Positions 1 through 9,903 of a DNA stretch of 64,000 nt are shown here, piece by piece. The notes beneath the pieces are model-generated. The model was not told where the DNA came from. It ran no database searches and saw only the letters and a list, made by a program, of their open reading frames with translations. Source of the stretch: Roseateles hydrophilus (GTDB taxonomy: Bacteria > Pseudomonadota > Gammaproteobacteria > Burkholderiales > Burkholderiaceae_C); contig NZ_JAPPUY010000002.1 of NCBI RefSeq assembly GCF_026712245.1, positions 682,001 through 746,000 of the forward strand. The letters are read 5' to 3'. The translations under genes were made by a program, and so were the position numbers. Within the stretch, counting starts at the first letter, position 1. Each line of letters starts with the position of its first letter.

Positions 1-539
1 CCATCACGGTGGACACCAGCAAGCTCATGACCCAGCAGCTGCAGAACGGCGAGCTGGACATGGTGGTGGGCCGCGTGCTGGACAGCGAGTCCGCCGCGCA
101 GCTGAGCTTCGAGCCGCTGATCGACGAGCCGCATTCACTGATCGTGCGCGCCGGCCACCCGCTGGCCGGCCGCGACGATCTCAGCCTGCAGCAGCTGGCC
201 CGCCAGAGCTGGATCCTGCCGCCGTCGGGCAGCATCCTGCGCGATCGCCTCACGTCGCTGTTCCTGACCGCTGGCCTGGACCAGCCGCAGCAGGCCGTGG
301 AGACGCTGTCGCTGCCCGTCATCACCAGCCTGCTGGCGCAGTCCGACATGGTGGTCGCGCTGCCCGAGGAACTGGTGAAGCCCTACCTCGACGTGGGCCT
401 GCTGACCGTGCTGCGCATGGATCTGGGCCTGCGCATGGATGCCTACGGCATCATCACGCGCCGCGGCCATCAGCTGTCGCCGGGGGCGGAGCTGATGCTG
501 ACCTGCCTGCGCGACGAGGCGCAAAAGCGGCTGGCTTGA
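1..539 (+). CDS. LysR-family transcriptional regulator, 3' part only
   Basis: The frame is open from the left edge of the window, so the N-terminal winged helix-turn-helix lies outside. What remains is the effector-binding half of a LysR regulator: the GELDMVVGR segment, the ARQSWILPPSGS segment and the LPVITSLLAQSDMVVALPEE region are typical of the two-lobed periplasmic-binding-like fold. The first ATG inside the window (position 27) is internal, not a start. It is followed after about 120 bases by an ABC transporter operon on the same strand and could control it, but nothing in the sequence proves this. Effector unknown. Confidence 0.85.
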   Translation, partial: ITVDTSKLMTQQLQNGELDMVVGRVLDSESAAQLSFEPLIDEPHSLIVRAGHPLAGRDDLSLQQLARQSWILPPSGSILRDRLTSLFLTAGLDQPQQAVETLSLPVITSLLAQSDMVVALPEELVKPYLDVGLLTVLRMDLGLRMDAYGIITRRGHQLSPGAELMLTCLRDEAQKRLA

Positions 540-589
540 GTTTGCCGCGAAGCCAGCCTTCGTGGCCCGCGGCGCTGGCGGCCGGCGAT

Positions 590-607
590 GTCGGGTAATA
601 CCCCGAC
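590..607. promoter_or_regulatory. Inverted repeat upstream of the ABC transporter operon
   Basis: Arms GTCGGG and CCCGAC surround a 6-base AT-rich centre in the gap between the LysR regulator and the transporter. It could be a LysR-type operator or part of a terminator for the upstream gene. No T-run follows, so a binding site is slightly more likely. Function is inferred only from position and symmetry. Confidence 0.3.
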
Positions 608-661
608 CGCTCGGTCGAATATCCGCCGATACCATGGCCGCTCACTCGCAGTTGAGCCGCC

Positions 662-1699
662 ATGGATCTCACGATTGCCGCCATCTTGGGCCTGGACGGC
701 CTGACCAACGGGGCCATCTACGCACTGGTCGCGCTGGCGCTGGTGCTGGTGTTCTCGGTCACCCGCATCGTCTTCATCCCGCAAGGGGAGTTCGTCGCCT
801 TCGGCGCGCTGACGCTGGCCGCGCTGCAGACGGGCAAGGTGCCCGGCACCGTGTGGCTGCTGGTGATGCTGGCAGTGGCAGTGGCGGTGCTGGACGGTGT
901 GCAGGCCTGGCGTGAGCGCTGGCCGGCCGGGCGGCTGGTGCGGCGGCTGCTGGGGGCGGTGCTCGTGCCGCTGCTGATCGCCGCCGGCACGCATGCAGTG
1001 GCCGCCGCGCAGGCGCCGCTGCTGGTGCAGGTGCTGGCGACGCTGGCGCTGGTCACGGCCATGGGGCCGCTGCTGTACCGCGTGGCCTATCGCGCGCTGT
1101 CGGCGGCCAGCGTGCTGACGCTGCTCATCGTCTCGGTCGGCGTGCACTTCGCACTCACCGGCCTGGGCCTGGTGTTCTTCGGTGCCGAGGGCTGGCGCAC
1201 GCCGGCCTTCTGGGAGGCCCGCTTCGATGTCGGCCCGCTGAGCCTGACGGGCCAGACGCTGATCATCTTCGGCGCGTCCGTCGCGCTGATCGGCGCGCTG
1301 TTCCTGTTCTTCGAGCGCACGCTGACGGGCAAGGCCCTGCGTGCCACGTCCGTCAACCGCACCGGCGCGCAGCTGATGGGCATCTCGGGTGACGCGGCCG
1401 GGGCGCTGAGCTTCACGATGGCCGCCTTCATCGGCGCGCTGTCGGGGCTGCTGATCTCGCCGTCCACCACCATCTATTACGACACCGGTTTCCTGATCGG
1501 CCTGAAAGGCTTCGTGGCGGCGGTGTTCGGCGGCCTGGCCAGCTTCCCGATGGCGCTGGCCGGCGCCATCGGCGTGGGCCTGGTGGAGAGCTTCGGCTCC
1601 TTCTGGGCCAGCGCGTTCAAGGAGGTCATCGTGTTCACGGTGATCCTGCCCATCCTGCTGTGGCGGTCCTTCGTCGACCCGCATCACGAAGAACATTGA
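662..1699 (+). CDS. Branched-chain amino acid type ABC transporter permease (LivH family)
   Basis: 345 residues, strongly hydrophobic, with the LivH start ([24 protein letters not shown]) followed by a GEFVAFGAL segment and the closing [20 protein letters not shown] region seen in this family. It would form one half of the inner-membrane channel of a HAAT-family importer (branched-chain amino acids, or related amides or aromatics). The stop overlaps the start of the next gene in an ATGA arrangement, so the genes are translationally coupled. No periplasmic binding protein is present nearby, so the substrate cannot be named. Confidence 0.9.
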   Translation: MDLTIAAILGLDGLTNGAIYALVALALVLVFSVTRIVFIPQGEFVAFGALTLAALQTGKVPGTVWLLVMLAVAVAVLDGVQAWRERWPAGRLVRRLLGAVLVPLLIAAGTHAVAAAQAPLLVQVLATLALVTAMGPLLYRVAYRALSAASVLTLLIVSVGVHFALTGLGLVFFGAEGWRTPAFWEARFDVGPLSLTGQTLIIFGASVALIGALFLFFERTLTGKALRATSVNRTGAQLMGISGDAAGALSFTMAAFIGALSGLLISPSTTIYYDTGFLIGLKGFVAAVFGGLASFPMALAGAIGVGLVESFGSFWASAFKEVIVFTVILPILLWRSFVDPHHEEH

Positions 1700-3525
1700 T
1701 GACGACGATGACGCGCCTTCCCTTCCCGCTTCCGGCGGCTGCGGCCACCGTCCTGCTGCTGGGCCTGCCGCTGCTGCCGGTGCCGGACTTCTGGATCACG
1801 CAGCTCAACTACATCGGCCTGTTCTCGCTGGTCGTGCTGGGCCTGGTGCTGCTGACCGGCGTGGGCGGGCTCACGTCCTTCGGCCAGGCGGCCTTTGCCG
1901 GCGTGGGCGCCTACGCCACGGGCTACCTGACGACGGTGCTGGGCCTGTCGCCGTGGCTGGGCCTGGCGGCCGGGCTCGCCGTCACGGCGGCGCTGGCGCT
2001 GGCCATCGGCGCGCTGACGCTGCGCATGTCCGGCCACTACCTGCCGCTGGCCACCATCTGCTGGTGCCTGGCGCTGTACTACCTGATCGGCAACCTGGAG
2101 GTGCTGGGCAAGTACGACGGCCTGCTGGGCCTGCCGGCCGTGACGCTGGGCGACGTCAGCTTCCAGAGCGAGCGCCGCATCTACTGGCTGATCTGGGGCG
2201 CCGCGCTGCTGGCGGCGCTGGGTGTCACGCGGCTGCTGGACTCGCGGCCGGGCCGCATCATGCGCGCGCTGAACGCCAACCGGGGCGGCGGCAGCACCAT
2301 GCCCGAGGCGATGGGCGCCAGCACCTTCCGCTACAAGCTGGTGATGTTCGTCATCGCGGCGCTGCTGGCCTGCGTGTCGGGCTGGCTGTATGCCCACATG
2401 CAGCGCAGCGTGAACCCGTCGCCCTTCGGCATCAAGTTCGGCATCGAGTACCTGTTCATGGCCGTCGTCGGCGGTATCGGCACCGTGGGCGGCGCCTTTG
2501 CCGGCGCGGCGCTCGTGAAGCTCGCCGAAGACCAGCTCAAGGTCTGGCTGCCGCTGGTTTTCGGCGGCTCGGGCAATTACGAGATCATCGTGTTCGGCAT
2601 CGTGCTGGTGCTGGTGCTGCGCTTTGCGCCGGACGGCCTGTGGCCGCTGGTGTCGCGCCTGCTGGCCCGCGTGCTGCCGGCGCGCGTCGCGAAGGCGGTG
2701 GACGAGAGCGCGCCGCCGCTGGCCTCGCGCAGCCACCCGCCGCGCGGCGCGGCACTGCTGGACGTGCGGGCCATCCGCAAGCAGTTCGGCGGCCTGGTGG
2801 CCGTCAACGACATCAGCTTCCAGATCCGCGCGGGCGACATCGTGGGCCTCATCGGCCCCAACGGCGCCGGCAAGAGCACTACCTTCAACCTCGTCTCCGG
2901 CGTGCTGCCGCTGACCCGCGGCGAGGTCGAACTGTTGGGGCAGCGCGTGGACGGCCGCGGCAGCCGCGACATCGCCCGCGCCGGCCTGTCCCGCACCTTC
3001 CAGCACGTGAAGCTGGTGCCGGACATGACGGTGCTGGAGAACGTCGCGCTGGGCTGCTACCTGCGCACCAAGAGCGGCGCCGTTGCTGCCATGCTGGGCC
3101 TGGACCGCGCGGAGGAGCGCCAAGCCCGCGCCGAGGCGATGCGCCAGCTGCGCCGCATCGGCCTGGCCGATCAGGCCTTCGAGCTGGCCGGCAACCTGGC
3201 ACTCGGCCCGCAGCGGCTGGTGGAGATCGCCCGCGCGCTGGCCAGCGACCCGTCGCTGCTGCTGCTGGACGAACCCGCCGCCGGCCTGCGTCACAAGGAA
3301 AAGCAAGCGCTCGCCGAAGTGCTGAAGCAACTGAAGGCCGAGGGCCTGTCGCTGCTGCTCGTGGAACACGACATGGACTTCGTCATGAAGCTCACCGACC
3401 GCATCGTCGTCATGGAGTTCGGCCGCTGGTTGATGGAAGGCACGCCTGCCGAGGTGCAGGCCAGCCCGGCCGTGCGCGCGGCCTACCTGGGCGCGGATGA
3501 CTTGACGGACGAGGGGCGGACATGA
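1699..3525 (+). CDS. Fused ABC transporter permease-ATPase (LivM-LivG type)
   Basis: 608 residues in two domains. Residues about 10-325 are a LivM-type permease (GVGGLTSFGQAAFAGVGAYA near 60, then the VVGGIGTVGGAFAGAAL loop). Residues about 350-608 are a LivG-type ATPase with Walker A GPNGAGKST near 386, Walker B LLLLDEPAAGL and the switch histidine in LLLVEHDMDF. The usual LSGGQ signature is degenerate here (LALGPQR). I chose the ATG at 1699, which overlaps the livH stop, over an upstream in-frame ATG at 1660 that would lie inside livH. Such fusions occur in several Burkholderiales transporters. Confidence 0.9.
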   Translation: MTTMTRLPFPLPAAAATVLLLGLPLLPVPDFWITQLNYIGLFSLVVLGLVLLTGVGGLTSFGQAAFAGVGAYATGYLTTVLGLSPWLGLAAGLAVTAALALAIGALTLRMSGHYLPLATICWCLALYYLIGNLEVLGKYDGLLGLPAVTLGDVSFQSERRIYWLIWGAALLAALGVTRLLDSRPGRIMRALNANRGGGSTMPEAMGASTFRYKLVMFVIAALLACVSGWLYAHMQRSVNPSPFGIKFGIEYLFMAVVGGIGTVGGAFAGAALVKLAEDQLKVWLPLVFGGSGNYEIIVFGIVLVLVLRFAPDGLWPLVSRLLARVLPARVAKAVDESAPPLASRSHPPRGAALLDVRAIRKQFGGLVAVNDISFQIRAGDIVGLIGPNGAGKSTTFNLVSGVLPLTRGEVELLGQRVDGRGSRDIARAGLSRTFQHVKLVPDMTVLENVALGCYLRTKSGAVAAMLGLDRAEERQARAEAMRQLRRIGLADQAFELAGNLALGPQRLVEIARALASDPSLLLLDEPAAGLRHKEKQALAEVLKQLKAEGLSLLLVEHDMDFVMKLTDRIVVMEFGRWLMEGTPAEVQASPAVRAAYLGADDLTDEGRT

Positions 3526-4253
3526 GCGCGTTGCTTGAGGTGAATGACCTGCGCGCCGGCTATGGCCGCGCCGAGGTGCTGCAGGGCCTGAGCTTCTCGG
3601 CCGCCGAGAACAGCGTCGTCACCGTCATCGGCCCCAACGGCGCGGGCAAGTCCACGCTGCTGGGTGCGCTGATGGGCCTGATCCCGTCGCGCAGCGCGGC
3701 GCTGCGGTTTGCCGGCGAAGACATCGCACGGCTGACGCTCGAAGAACGTGTCATGGCCGGCCTGGCCCTGGTGCCCGAGAAGCGCGAGCTGTTCGGCACC
3801 ATGACCGTCGAGGACAACCTGCTGCTCGGCGGCTGGCGGCCTCGCAAGCTCGGCGACAAGCGCTGGCGCGACGGGCTGGACAGCGTCTACGCGCGCTTCC
3901 CGCGGCTGAAGGAGCGCCGCGCGCAGGCGGCCGGCACGCTGTCCGGCGGCGAGCGCCAGATGCTGGCGCTGGGCCGCGCGCTGATGGGGCAACCCAAGCT
4001 GCTGATGCTGGACGAGCCCAGCCTGGGCCTGGCGCCGTTGATCGTGCGCGAGATCTTCGCCATCGTCGACGACCTGCGCGCCAGCGGCGTCAGCATCCTG
4101 CTCGTCGAGCAGAACGCCCGCGCCGCGCTGCGCGTGGCGGACCATGGCCATGTGCTGGAGACCGGCGAGTTCGGGCTCAGCGGCCCGGCGGCCGCGCTGG
4201 CGGCCGACCCGCGCGTCATCGAGACCTACCTGGGGGCCGCGGGCGGCCACTGA
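3522..4253 (+). CDS. Branched-chain amino acid type ABC transporter ATP-binding protein (LivF family)
   Basis: 243 residues, the normal LivF size. Walker A GPNGAGKST near residue 37, signature LSGGERQM, Walker B LLMLDEPSLGL, and the LivF-typical LLVEQNARAAL motif. It would pair with the ATPase half of the upstream LivM-LivG fusion to energise import. Start overlaps the preceding stop by 4 bases (ATGA), so livH, livMG and livF form one tightly coupled operon. Confidence 0.93.
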   Translation: MSALLEVNDLRAGYGRAEVLQGLSFSAAENSVVTVIGPNGAGKSTLLGALMGLIPSRSAALRFAGEDIARLTLEERVMAGLALVPEKRELFGTMTVEDNLLLGGWRPRKLGDKRWRDGLDSVYARFPRLKERRAQAAGTLSGGERQMLALGRALMGQPKLLMLDEPSLGLAPLIVREIFAIVDDLRASGVSILLVEQNARAALRVADHGHVLETGEFGLSGPAAALAADPRVIETYLGAAGGH

Positions 4254-4270
4254 GCTGCGCCGCCTGCCGC

Positions 4271-4777
4271 ATGGCGTCCGTCGACCTCGTGGAGGCGCAG
4301 CCAGCCTGGCCGGCGCAGTTCCAACAGCTGGCAGACGAGATCCGCGCTGCAATGGCCGGTGCGGTGCCGGCGCTGGAACACATCGGCAGCACGGCGGTGC
4401 CGGGCCTGTGCGCCAAGCCCGTGCTGGACGTGCTGCTGGGCGTGCGCGCGCTGGACGAGCTGGCGCCGCATGTCGACGCGCTGGCCCGCTGCGGCCTGGT
4501 GTACCGGCCGGCCTACGAGGCCCACATCCCGCAGCGGCGCTACTTCGTTCGCGAGGCGGGCGCGCTGCCCCGGGTGCACCTGCACGCGGTGGTTCAGGGC
4601 GGAGCACTCTGGCAGGCGCATCTGCACTTCCGCGATCGCCTGCGCGAGGATGCCGCACTGCGTGAGCGTTATGCCGCGCTGAAGCGCGAGCTGGCGCTGC
4701 GCCATGCGCAGGACAAGGCCGCCTACACCGAGGCCAAGGCGCCCTTCATCCGCGCGGTGCTGGCGGCGCCGCGCTGA
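4271..4777 (+). CDS. GrpB family protein (UPF0157), nucleotidyltransferase-like
   Basis: 168 residues. The N-terminal EHIGSTAVPGLCAKPVLDVLLGV stretch is the family hallmark; the GS plus acidic residues resemble the catalytic core of nucleotidyltransferase folds. The end (KDRLREDAALRERYAALKREL-like region) also fits GrpB. Cellular role is not established; some annotations link the family to dephospho-CoA kinase fusions. It lies 17 bases after livF on the same strand and may be read with that operon. Its 3' end overlaps the convergent DUF938 gene by about 30 bases. Confidence 0.85.
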   Translation: MASVDLVEAQPAWPAQFQQLADEIRAAMAGAVPALEHIGSTAVPGLCAKPVLDVLLGVRALDELAPHVDALARCGLVYRPAYEAHIPQRRYFVREAGALPRVHLHAVVQGGALWQAHLHFRDRLREDAALRERYAALKRELALRHAQDKAAYTEAKAPFIRAVLAAPR

Positions 4778-5375
4778 CCCGGCGCCAGACCAGCAGCAGG
4801 TTGTTGGCCGGCATCGCAATGCGCTCGTGCAGCGTCAGCCCGGCGGTGTCAGCCACGGCCGCCACGTCAGGCAGGCGCCGCAGCCCCCAGGCGGCATCGC
4901 GCGTTCGCAGATCGGCATCGAAGGCCAGGTTGCTGGCCGCGGTGGCCACGCCGTCTTCCAGGTAGGGGCCGTAGGTCAGCAGCACACCGGTCGGCGACAG
5001 GTGCCGTGCTGCGCCCTGCATCAGCGCCGCCGTGCAGGCCCAGGGGGCGATGTGGAGCATGTTGGCGCAGTAGATCGCCTCAACCTGCGCGGGCGCACCG
5101 GGCCAGGGGTTGTCGAGCACGTTCAGCGTGATGGGCGGGCGCACGCGGCCTAACCCCTCGCACCAGGCCGCAATGGAGGGCAGGGCGGCGGCGTCGACGT
5201 CGCTGGGCTGCCACTGCCAGCCGGGCAGGCCGGCGCTGAGGAAGGCCGCGTGCTGGCCGGTGCCGCTGGCAATCTCCAGCATCAGCCCGGCCGGCGGCAG
5301 CAATCGCTGCAGCTGGGCGAGCAGGGGCGGGGCGTTGCGTTCGGCGGCGGGGCTGTGGCGGCGGGCGGTGTCCAT
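4746..5375 (-). CDS. DUF938 family SAM-methyltransferase-like protein
   Basis: 209 residues. LEIASGTGQHAAFLSAGLP is the glycine-rich SAM-binding loop of the family, followed by QPSDVDAAAL, YCANMLHIAPW and TYGPYLEDG, all characteristic of DUF938. The fold is that of class I methyltransferases, but the substrate and even catalytic activity are unknown. It stands alone between convergent GrpB and a chemoreceptor gene on the same strand. Confidence 0.85.
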   Translation of the reverse strand: MDTARRHSPAAERNAPPLLAQLQRLLPPAGLMLEIASGTGQHAAFLSAGLPGWQWQPSDVDAAALPSIAAWCEGLGRVRPPITLNVLDNPWPGAPAQVEAIYCANMLHIAPWACTAALMQGAARHLSPTGVLLTYGPYLEDGVATAASNLAFDADLRTRDAAWGLRRLPDVAAVADTAGLTLHERIAMPANNLLLVWRRVSAAPPAPRG

Positions 5376-5408
5376 GCCGCCATCTTGCCCGCTGCCGTGG
5401 CGCCCGGG

Positions 5409-7178
5409 CTAGAAGCTGGTCCAGTCGTCATCCCCGCCGGCCGGGGCGGGCGGGCGAGGGGCGGCCGGCGCGGGCGGCGGCACGGGTGCCGCTGCGGGGG
5501 ACTTGGCTACCGAGGCGGGGCATGGCTTGGCCGCCGTTGTGGCTCGCGCGGGTGCCGGCGCCGGGCGGGGTGTCTGCATGCCTGAGCGCATGGCGGGGCG
5601 AGGTGCCGGTGCCGGCGCTGCGCGGCCGGCATCGCCGGTGACGCGGAATACCGACACGATCTCGACCATCTGCCGCGCCTGCTGGCGCAGGCTCTCCGCC
5701 GCCGCTGCCGACTCTTCCACCAGGGCCGCGTTCTGCTGCGTGACCTGGTCCATCTGTGAGACCGCCTGCTCCACCTGGCCGACGCCGTCGGCCTGCTCGA
5801 TGCTGGCGTTGCTGATCTCGCCCACGATGTCGCTGACGCGCTGGATGGCCTGCACCAGCGACTGCATGGATTGGCCCGCGGTGTCGACCTGCTGGCTGCC
5901 CCGCTCGACCTGCTCGACGCTGCCGGTGATCAGGGTCTTGATCTCCTTCGCGGCTTCGGCGCTGCGCTGGGCCAGCGTGCGCACCTCGCCGGCCACCACC
6001 GCAAAGCCGCGGCCCTGCTCGCCAGCTCGGGCGGCTTCGACGGCGGCGTTCAGCGCCAGGATGTTGGTCTGGAAGGCGATACCGTCGATGGTGCCGATGA
6101 TGTCGGCGATGCGGCGGCTGGAGTCGCTGATGCCGCGCATGGTGTCCACCACGTCGCCCACCACGCTGCCGCCCTGGCGTGCGGCCTCGCTGGCGCTGCG
6201 CGCCAGTTGGTCGGCTTGGCGGGCGTTGTCGGCGTTGTTGCGCACGGTGCTGGACAGCTCGGACATGGTGGCCGCCGTCTGCTCCAGGGCCGAGGCCTGT
6301 TCCTCGGTGCGCTGGCTCAGGTCCGCATTGCCCTGGGCAATCTGGCTGCTTGCGGTGGACACGGATTCGGCATTTGCCCGGATGCTGCTGACCGTCTTGA
6401 TCAGCCCTTCGCGCATGCGCTCCAGCGCCCGTAGCAGACGGGCGGCCTCGTCATCCCCATGGGCCACCACGGGCTCGCGCAGGTCGCCATCGGCAACGGC
6501 GTCGGCCACATCCACCGCGGTTTGCAGCGGCACCGTGATCGAGCGAATGATCAGCCGCGCCACGATCAGCGCAAACAGTGCCGACACGATCGCGGCAATG
6601 ACAATGACCATGCGCCCGTTGGTGAAGGCGGCTTCGGAGGTCTTGCTCGCCGCGTCGGCGCCGGCCGTGTTGAGTTCAACCAGCTTGTCCACCAGCGCCG
6701 CGGCGCGGTCATAGGACTGCTGCGATTCGCCGTTGAGCAGCGCGAGCGCCTGCTCGTTCTCGTTCTTGCTGGACAGCGCATGCAGCTTGTCATGCGCGGC
6801 CATGTAGGTTTTCCATTCGCTGGAGAAGCTGTCGTAGAGCTTTTGCTCTTCGGGCGAGCTGATCAGCTTGGCGTAGGCGGCGCGCACCTTGTCCACGGCG
6901 GCGAGCGCGGTGGCCATCTGCTGGTTCTTGGCGGCCATGCCGGCGTCGTTGGTAGCCAGCACGTGGCCTGTTTCGGCGAGCCGGTATTCAGCGGTCGCCG
7001 TGTTGAGCTGGTTGGTCAGCGAGACGCTGGGCAACCAGTTGTCGGTGACTTCGTGCGTCTGGGTGCGCATGCTTTGCATTTGCACCAGCGCCACGGCAGC
7101 CAGCGCCAACAGCAAGGCCAGCATCACGCCCATGGCCGCAGCCAACCGGGGCCCAATCTTCCATTGCAAGGGGTTCAT
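5409..7178 (-). CDS. Methyl-accepting chemotaxis protein
   Basis: 589 residues in the standard transmembrane receptor layout: TM1 about 10-31, a periplasmic four-helix-bundle domain, TM2 about 190-210, HAMP, then the cytoplasmic coiled coil whose hairpin tip reads [25 protein letters not shown]. The tail is alanine/proline rich and ends in DWTSF, resembling the C-terminal pentapeptide that tethers CheR/CheB in enteric receptors. Ligand is unknown. No other chemotaxis gene is adjacent, which is common for dispersed receptors. Confidence 0.93.
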   Translation of the reverse strand: MNPLQWKIGPRLAAAMGVMLALLLALAAVALVQMQSMRTQTHEVTDNWLPSVSLTNQLNTATAEYRLAETGHVLATNDAGMAAKNQQMATALAAVDKVRAAYAKLISSPEEQKLYDSFSSEWKTYMAAHDKLHALSSKNENEQALALLNGESQQSYDRAAALVDKLVELNTAGADAASKTSEAAFTNGRMVIVIAAIVSALFALIVARLIIRSITVPLQTAVDVADAVADGDLREPVVAHGDDEAARLLRALERMREGLIKTVSSIRANAESVSTASSQIAQGNADLSQRTEEQASALEQTAATMSELSSTVRNNADNARQADQLARSASEAARQGGSVVGDVVDTMRGISDSSRRIADIIGTIDGIAFQTNILALNAAVEAARAGEQGRGFAVVAGEVRTLAQRSAEAAKEIKTLITGSVEQVERGSQQVDTAGQSMQSLVQAIQRVSDIVGEISNASIEQADGVGQVEQAVSQMDQVTQQNAALVEESAAAAESLRQQARQMVEIVSVFRVTGDAGRAAPAPAPRPAMRSGMQTPRPAPAPARATTAAKPCPASVAKSPAAAPVPPPAPAAPRPPAPAGGDDDWTSF

Positions 7179-7295
7179 CGGCGCTCCTCCATCAATACGT
7201 CAGTAGGGCCCGGCCTTCGCACCGGTGTGGGCCCAGTCTCGCTTGCGGAGGAACTGCTTGTCTAGCGAGGCAACCGTGTCCGATTACCGCTTTGC

Positions 7296-8171
7296 TCAGG
7301 CCAGGCGTCCCGCCTGGAAGTCGCGCACCGCCTGCACCAGTTCTGCCTCGGTGTTCATGACGAAGGGGCCGTACTGGGCAATGGGTTCGCCCAGCGGCCG
7401 GCCGGCAATCAGCACGGCGCGCGTGGTCTGCTGGCCGGCGGTCAGGCGCACGCCGTCACTGCCCGCCGTGTTGGCCAGGATGGCCATGCGCCCGGCCGGC
7501 TGCAGGCAGCCGCTGTCGTAGGTCAGCGCGCCCTCGTAGACGTACACGAACGCATTGAACTCGGATGGCAGCGGCTGCTCGAAGCGGGCGCCCGGCGCGA
7601 GGTGCAGGTCCAGGTAGAGCGGCTCGGTGGCGTCGCGCTGCACCGCACCGGCGATGCCGTGGCTGGCACCGGCGATGACGCGGACTTTCACGCCGTCGCG
7701 GTCGAACTCGGGCACTTCGGCGCTGCTGATGTCGCGATACCAGGGCTCGCGCATCTTGTCCCGCGCCGGCAGGTTGAGCCACAGCTGGAAGCCCGCCATG
7801 CGGCCCTCGTTCTGCTCGGGCGTTTCGCTGTGGATGACACCGCGCCCAGCCGTCATCCACTGCACGCCGCCGTCGCTGATCAGGCCTTCGTGGCCGGCCG
7901 AGTCGCGGTGGCGCATGCGGCCGTTGAGCATGTAGGTGATGGTCTCGAAGCCGCGGTGCGGGTGGTCGGGGAAGCCGGCGATGTAGTCGTCGGGGTTGTC
8001 CGTGCCGAAGTGGTCCAGCATCAGGAAGGGGTCCAGCCGGCGCTGCAACTGGTGGGTCAGCACGCGGCTGAGCTTGACGCCGGCACCGTCGCTGGTCGGC
8101 TGCCCGGCAACGAGGCGCTCGACCTCGCGCGGTCGGGTCAACAAGGAAGTGGCAACGGTGCTCATGGTCAT
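7296..8171 (-). CDS. Pirin family protein
   Basis: About 291 residues of the bicupin pirin fold. The N-terminal cupin has the metal-ligand cluster in DHPHRGFETITYML with the following HRDSAGHEG and GVIHSE segments. Family members bind Fe and some act as quercetin 2,3-dioxygenases; others are redox-sensitive cofactors. Start taken at 8171 (MTMSTVAT), with 8165 an equally possible ATG; the longer frame to 8222 adds residues not typical of the family. It lies 74 bases downstream of the azoreductase gene on the same strand, so joint redox/quinone stress expression under the divergent LysR regulator is plausible. Confidence 0.9.
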   Translation of the reverse strand: MTMSTVATSLLTRPREVERLVAGQPTSDGAGVKLSRVLTHQLQRRLDPFLMLDHFGTDNPDDYIAGFPDHPHRGFETITYMLNGRMRHRDSAGHEGLISDGGVQWMTAGRGVIHSETPEQNEGRMAGFQLWLNLPARDKMREPWYRDISSAEVPEFDRDGVKVRVIAGASHGIAGAVQRDATEPLYLDLHLAPGARFEQPLPSEFNAFVYVYEGALTYDSGCLQPAGRMAILANTAGSDGVRLTAGQQTTRAVLIAGRPLGEPIAQYGPFVMNTEAELVQAVRDFQAGRLA

Positions 8172-8245
8172 GCTTTCAAGTATTCCCGGGCCTAGCGCCG
8201 GGCCGCTCCCCAGCCAAGGCATGCCTTTGGACGAGGGGCGCCAGT

Positions 8246-8851
8246 TCAGGCGGCGAGCAGTCCGGTGATCTGGGCGCGCGCGTCAGCCAGGCCCTGCTCG
8301 GCGGCGAAGGCCATGCCCTCAGCGTAGACGAACTCGACATCCGTCATGCCCAGGAAGGCCAGCACCGTGCGCAGGTAGGGCGTCATCTGGTCGCTGGGCT
8401 GGCCGCGGTGGATGCCGCCGCGGCTGGTGACGACGTAGACCTTCTTGCCGGTCACGAGGCCGACCGGCCCCTTCTCGGTGTACTTGAACGTGACACCGGC
8501 GCGGGCCACCGCATCGATCCAGTTCTTGAACTGGGCCGTCACGTTGAAGTTGTACATGGGCACGCCGATCACGACGGTGTCGGCGGCCTGCAGCTCGGCG
8601 ATCAGCGCGTCGTCCAGCGCCACGCGGGCCGCCTGCTCGGGCGTGCGCTGGTCGGCGGGTGTGAACAGGGCGCCCAGGGCGGCTTCGTCCAGCACGGGCT
8701 GGGGCGTCACGGCCAGGTCACGCACCGTCACGGTGGCGGCGGGCGAGGCGGCGAGCAGGCCGGCGGTGAGTTCGTTGGCCAGGCGGGTCGAAACGGAGCC
8801 CTCGGCGTCGGTGGCACGGCGGGCGCTGGCGTTGATCTGCAGGATGTTCAT
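8246..8851 (-). CDS. azoR: FMN-dependent NADH:quinone oxidoreductase / azoreductase
   Basis: 201 residues, the usual AzoR length. [11 protein letters not shown] with the following [10 protein letters not shown] is the FMN phosphate-binding N-terminus; [22 protein letters not shown] and [16 protein letters not shown] are conserved flavin-contacting segments. The enzyme reduces quinones and azo compounds with two electrons from NADH in the cytosol, protecting against thiol and quinone stress. It is divergent from a LysR regulator across about 108 bases containing inverted repeats, the usual arrangement for control by that regulator. Confidence 0.93.
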   Translation of the reverse strand: MNILQINASARRATDAEGSVSTRLANELTAGLLAASPAATVTVRDLAVTPQPVLDEAALGALFTPADQRTPEQAARVALDDALIAELQAADTVVIGVPMYNFNVTAQFKNWIDAVARAGVTFKYTEKGPVGLVTGKKVYVVTSRGGIHRGQPSDQMTPYLRTVLAFLGMTDVEFVYAEGMAFAAEQGLADARAQITGLLAA

Positions 8852-8923
8852 CTGAAGCTCCGGGGAGGGGCGGTTGCGATGGGATGAACTCTAGAAATGC
8901 CTGGCCAGCACCGGAAGCCGCTG

Positions 8924-8948
8924 ATCTGCATAAGATTGTTCCGTCAAT
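8924..8948. promoter_or_regulatory. Candidate LysR operator between azoR and its regulator
   Basis: Two overlapping inverted repeats lie just before the regulator start: ATCT-GCATA-AGAT (8924-8936) and ATTG-TTCCGT-CAAT (8935-8948). LysR proteins bind interrupted dyads of the T-N11-A kind near divergent promoters. The position fits autoregulation and azoR control. Based on symmetry only. Confidence 0.4.
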
Positions 8949-8959
8949 GGATTAATGGG

Positions 8960-9889
8960 ATGGGCATGGAACCCGATGCCGATGATTTGCTGCTGTTTGC
9001 CCGCGTCATGGAGGCGGGCAGCTTCAGCCGTGCCGCCGAGCGCGTGCACTGGCCCAAGAGCACGGTGTCGCGGCGCATCGCGGCGCTGGAGGCGCGGCTG
9101 GGCGAGAAGTTGCTGCAGCGCTCCACGCGCAAGCTGTCGCTGACGGACTTCGGCGCCGGTGTGTTGGAGCACGCCCGCGTGGTGGCCGCCGAGGTGGACG
9201 GCGCGCTGGCGCTGGCGCTGCACCGCCAGCGCAAGCCCAGCGGGCGGCTGCGCGTCAGCATGCCGGCGGACTTTGCCGAGCAGGTGGCCTCGCGCATGCT
9301 GGCCGACTTCGCCATCCAGTACCCCGAGGTGCAACTGGAGCTGGACCTGACGCCCCGGCGGGTGGACATCGTCGGCGAGGGCTTTGATCTCGCCATCCGC
9401 ATGGGCGCGCTGGACGAGGACAGCCAGTTGGCGGCCCGGCGGCTGGCCACCACGCACTGGGGGTTGTATGCGTCGCCTGAATACCTGGCCCGCGTTGGCG
9501 AGCCGTTGCTGCCGCAGGCGCTGGAAAGCATGCACGGTCTGATGTTGCTGAGCCGCACCGGCGAGGCGGTGCCCTGGCGGCTCAGCCGGGTGGACGATGC
9601 AGGCGCGGCGCCCACCGTCGTGCTGCCCGCGCAGCGCAGCGTGGCGAACTCGCCCAGCCTGCTGGCGCGCATGGCGCTGCGGGGCGTGGGCATTGCCGGC
9701 GTGGACCGCCTGCTGGTGCGCCACGCGGCAGAGTTCAGCGGGCTGCAGCAACTGCTGCCGGACTGGCAGCTGCCGGGTTCCACCGCCTGGGCGGTGTTCC
9801 CCGAGCGCCGGCTCATGCCGCTGCGCACGCGGGTGTTTCTGGAGGCGATGTCCGCGCTGCTGGACAGCTGCCCGCTGCCCGCACCGTAG
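8960..9889 (+). CDS. LysR-family transcriptional regulator
   Basis: About 309 residues. The N-terminal helix-turn-helix (FARVMEAGSFSRAAERVHWPKSTVSRRIAALE) and the following RLGEKLLQRSTRKLSLTDFG are textbook LysR. The effector domain begins near residue 95. Start could be 8960 (MGMEPD) or 8966 (MEPD); the longer frame from 8897 would reach into the operator region. Divergent from azoR, so the likely targets are azoR, pirin and itself. Inducer unknown, perhaps a quinone or redox signal. Confidence 0.9.
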   Translation: MGMEPDADDLLLFARVMEAGSFSRAAERVHWPKSTVSRRIAALEARLGEKLLQRSTRKLSLTDFGAGVLEHARVVAAEVDGALALALHRQRKPSGRLRVSMPADFAEQVASRMLADFAIQYPEVQLELDLTPRRVDIVGEGFDLAIRMGALDEDSQLAARRLATTHWGLYASPEYLARVGEPLLPQALESMHGLMLLSRTGEAVPWRLSRVDDAGAAPTVVLPAQRSVANSPSLLARMALRGVGIAGVDRLLVRHAAEFSGLQQLLPDWQLPGSTAWAVFPERRLMPLRTRVFLEAMSALLDSCPLPAP

Positions 9890-9903
9890 CGGCGCGAGGC
9901 CCG

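Noticed and set aside
470-1696. Long open frames antisense to the ABC transporter (and the like throughout, e.g. 1684-3369, 17995-20037, 52960-54744 in another frame)
   Set aside because: They are rich in Arg, Gln, His, Ala and Gly without domain motifs, the usual shadows of real genes in very GC-rich DNA.
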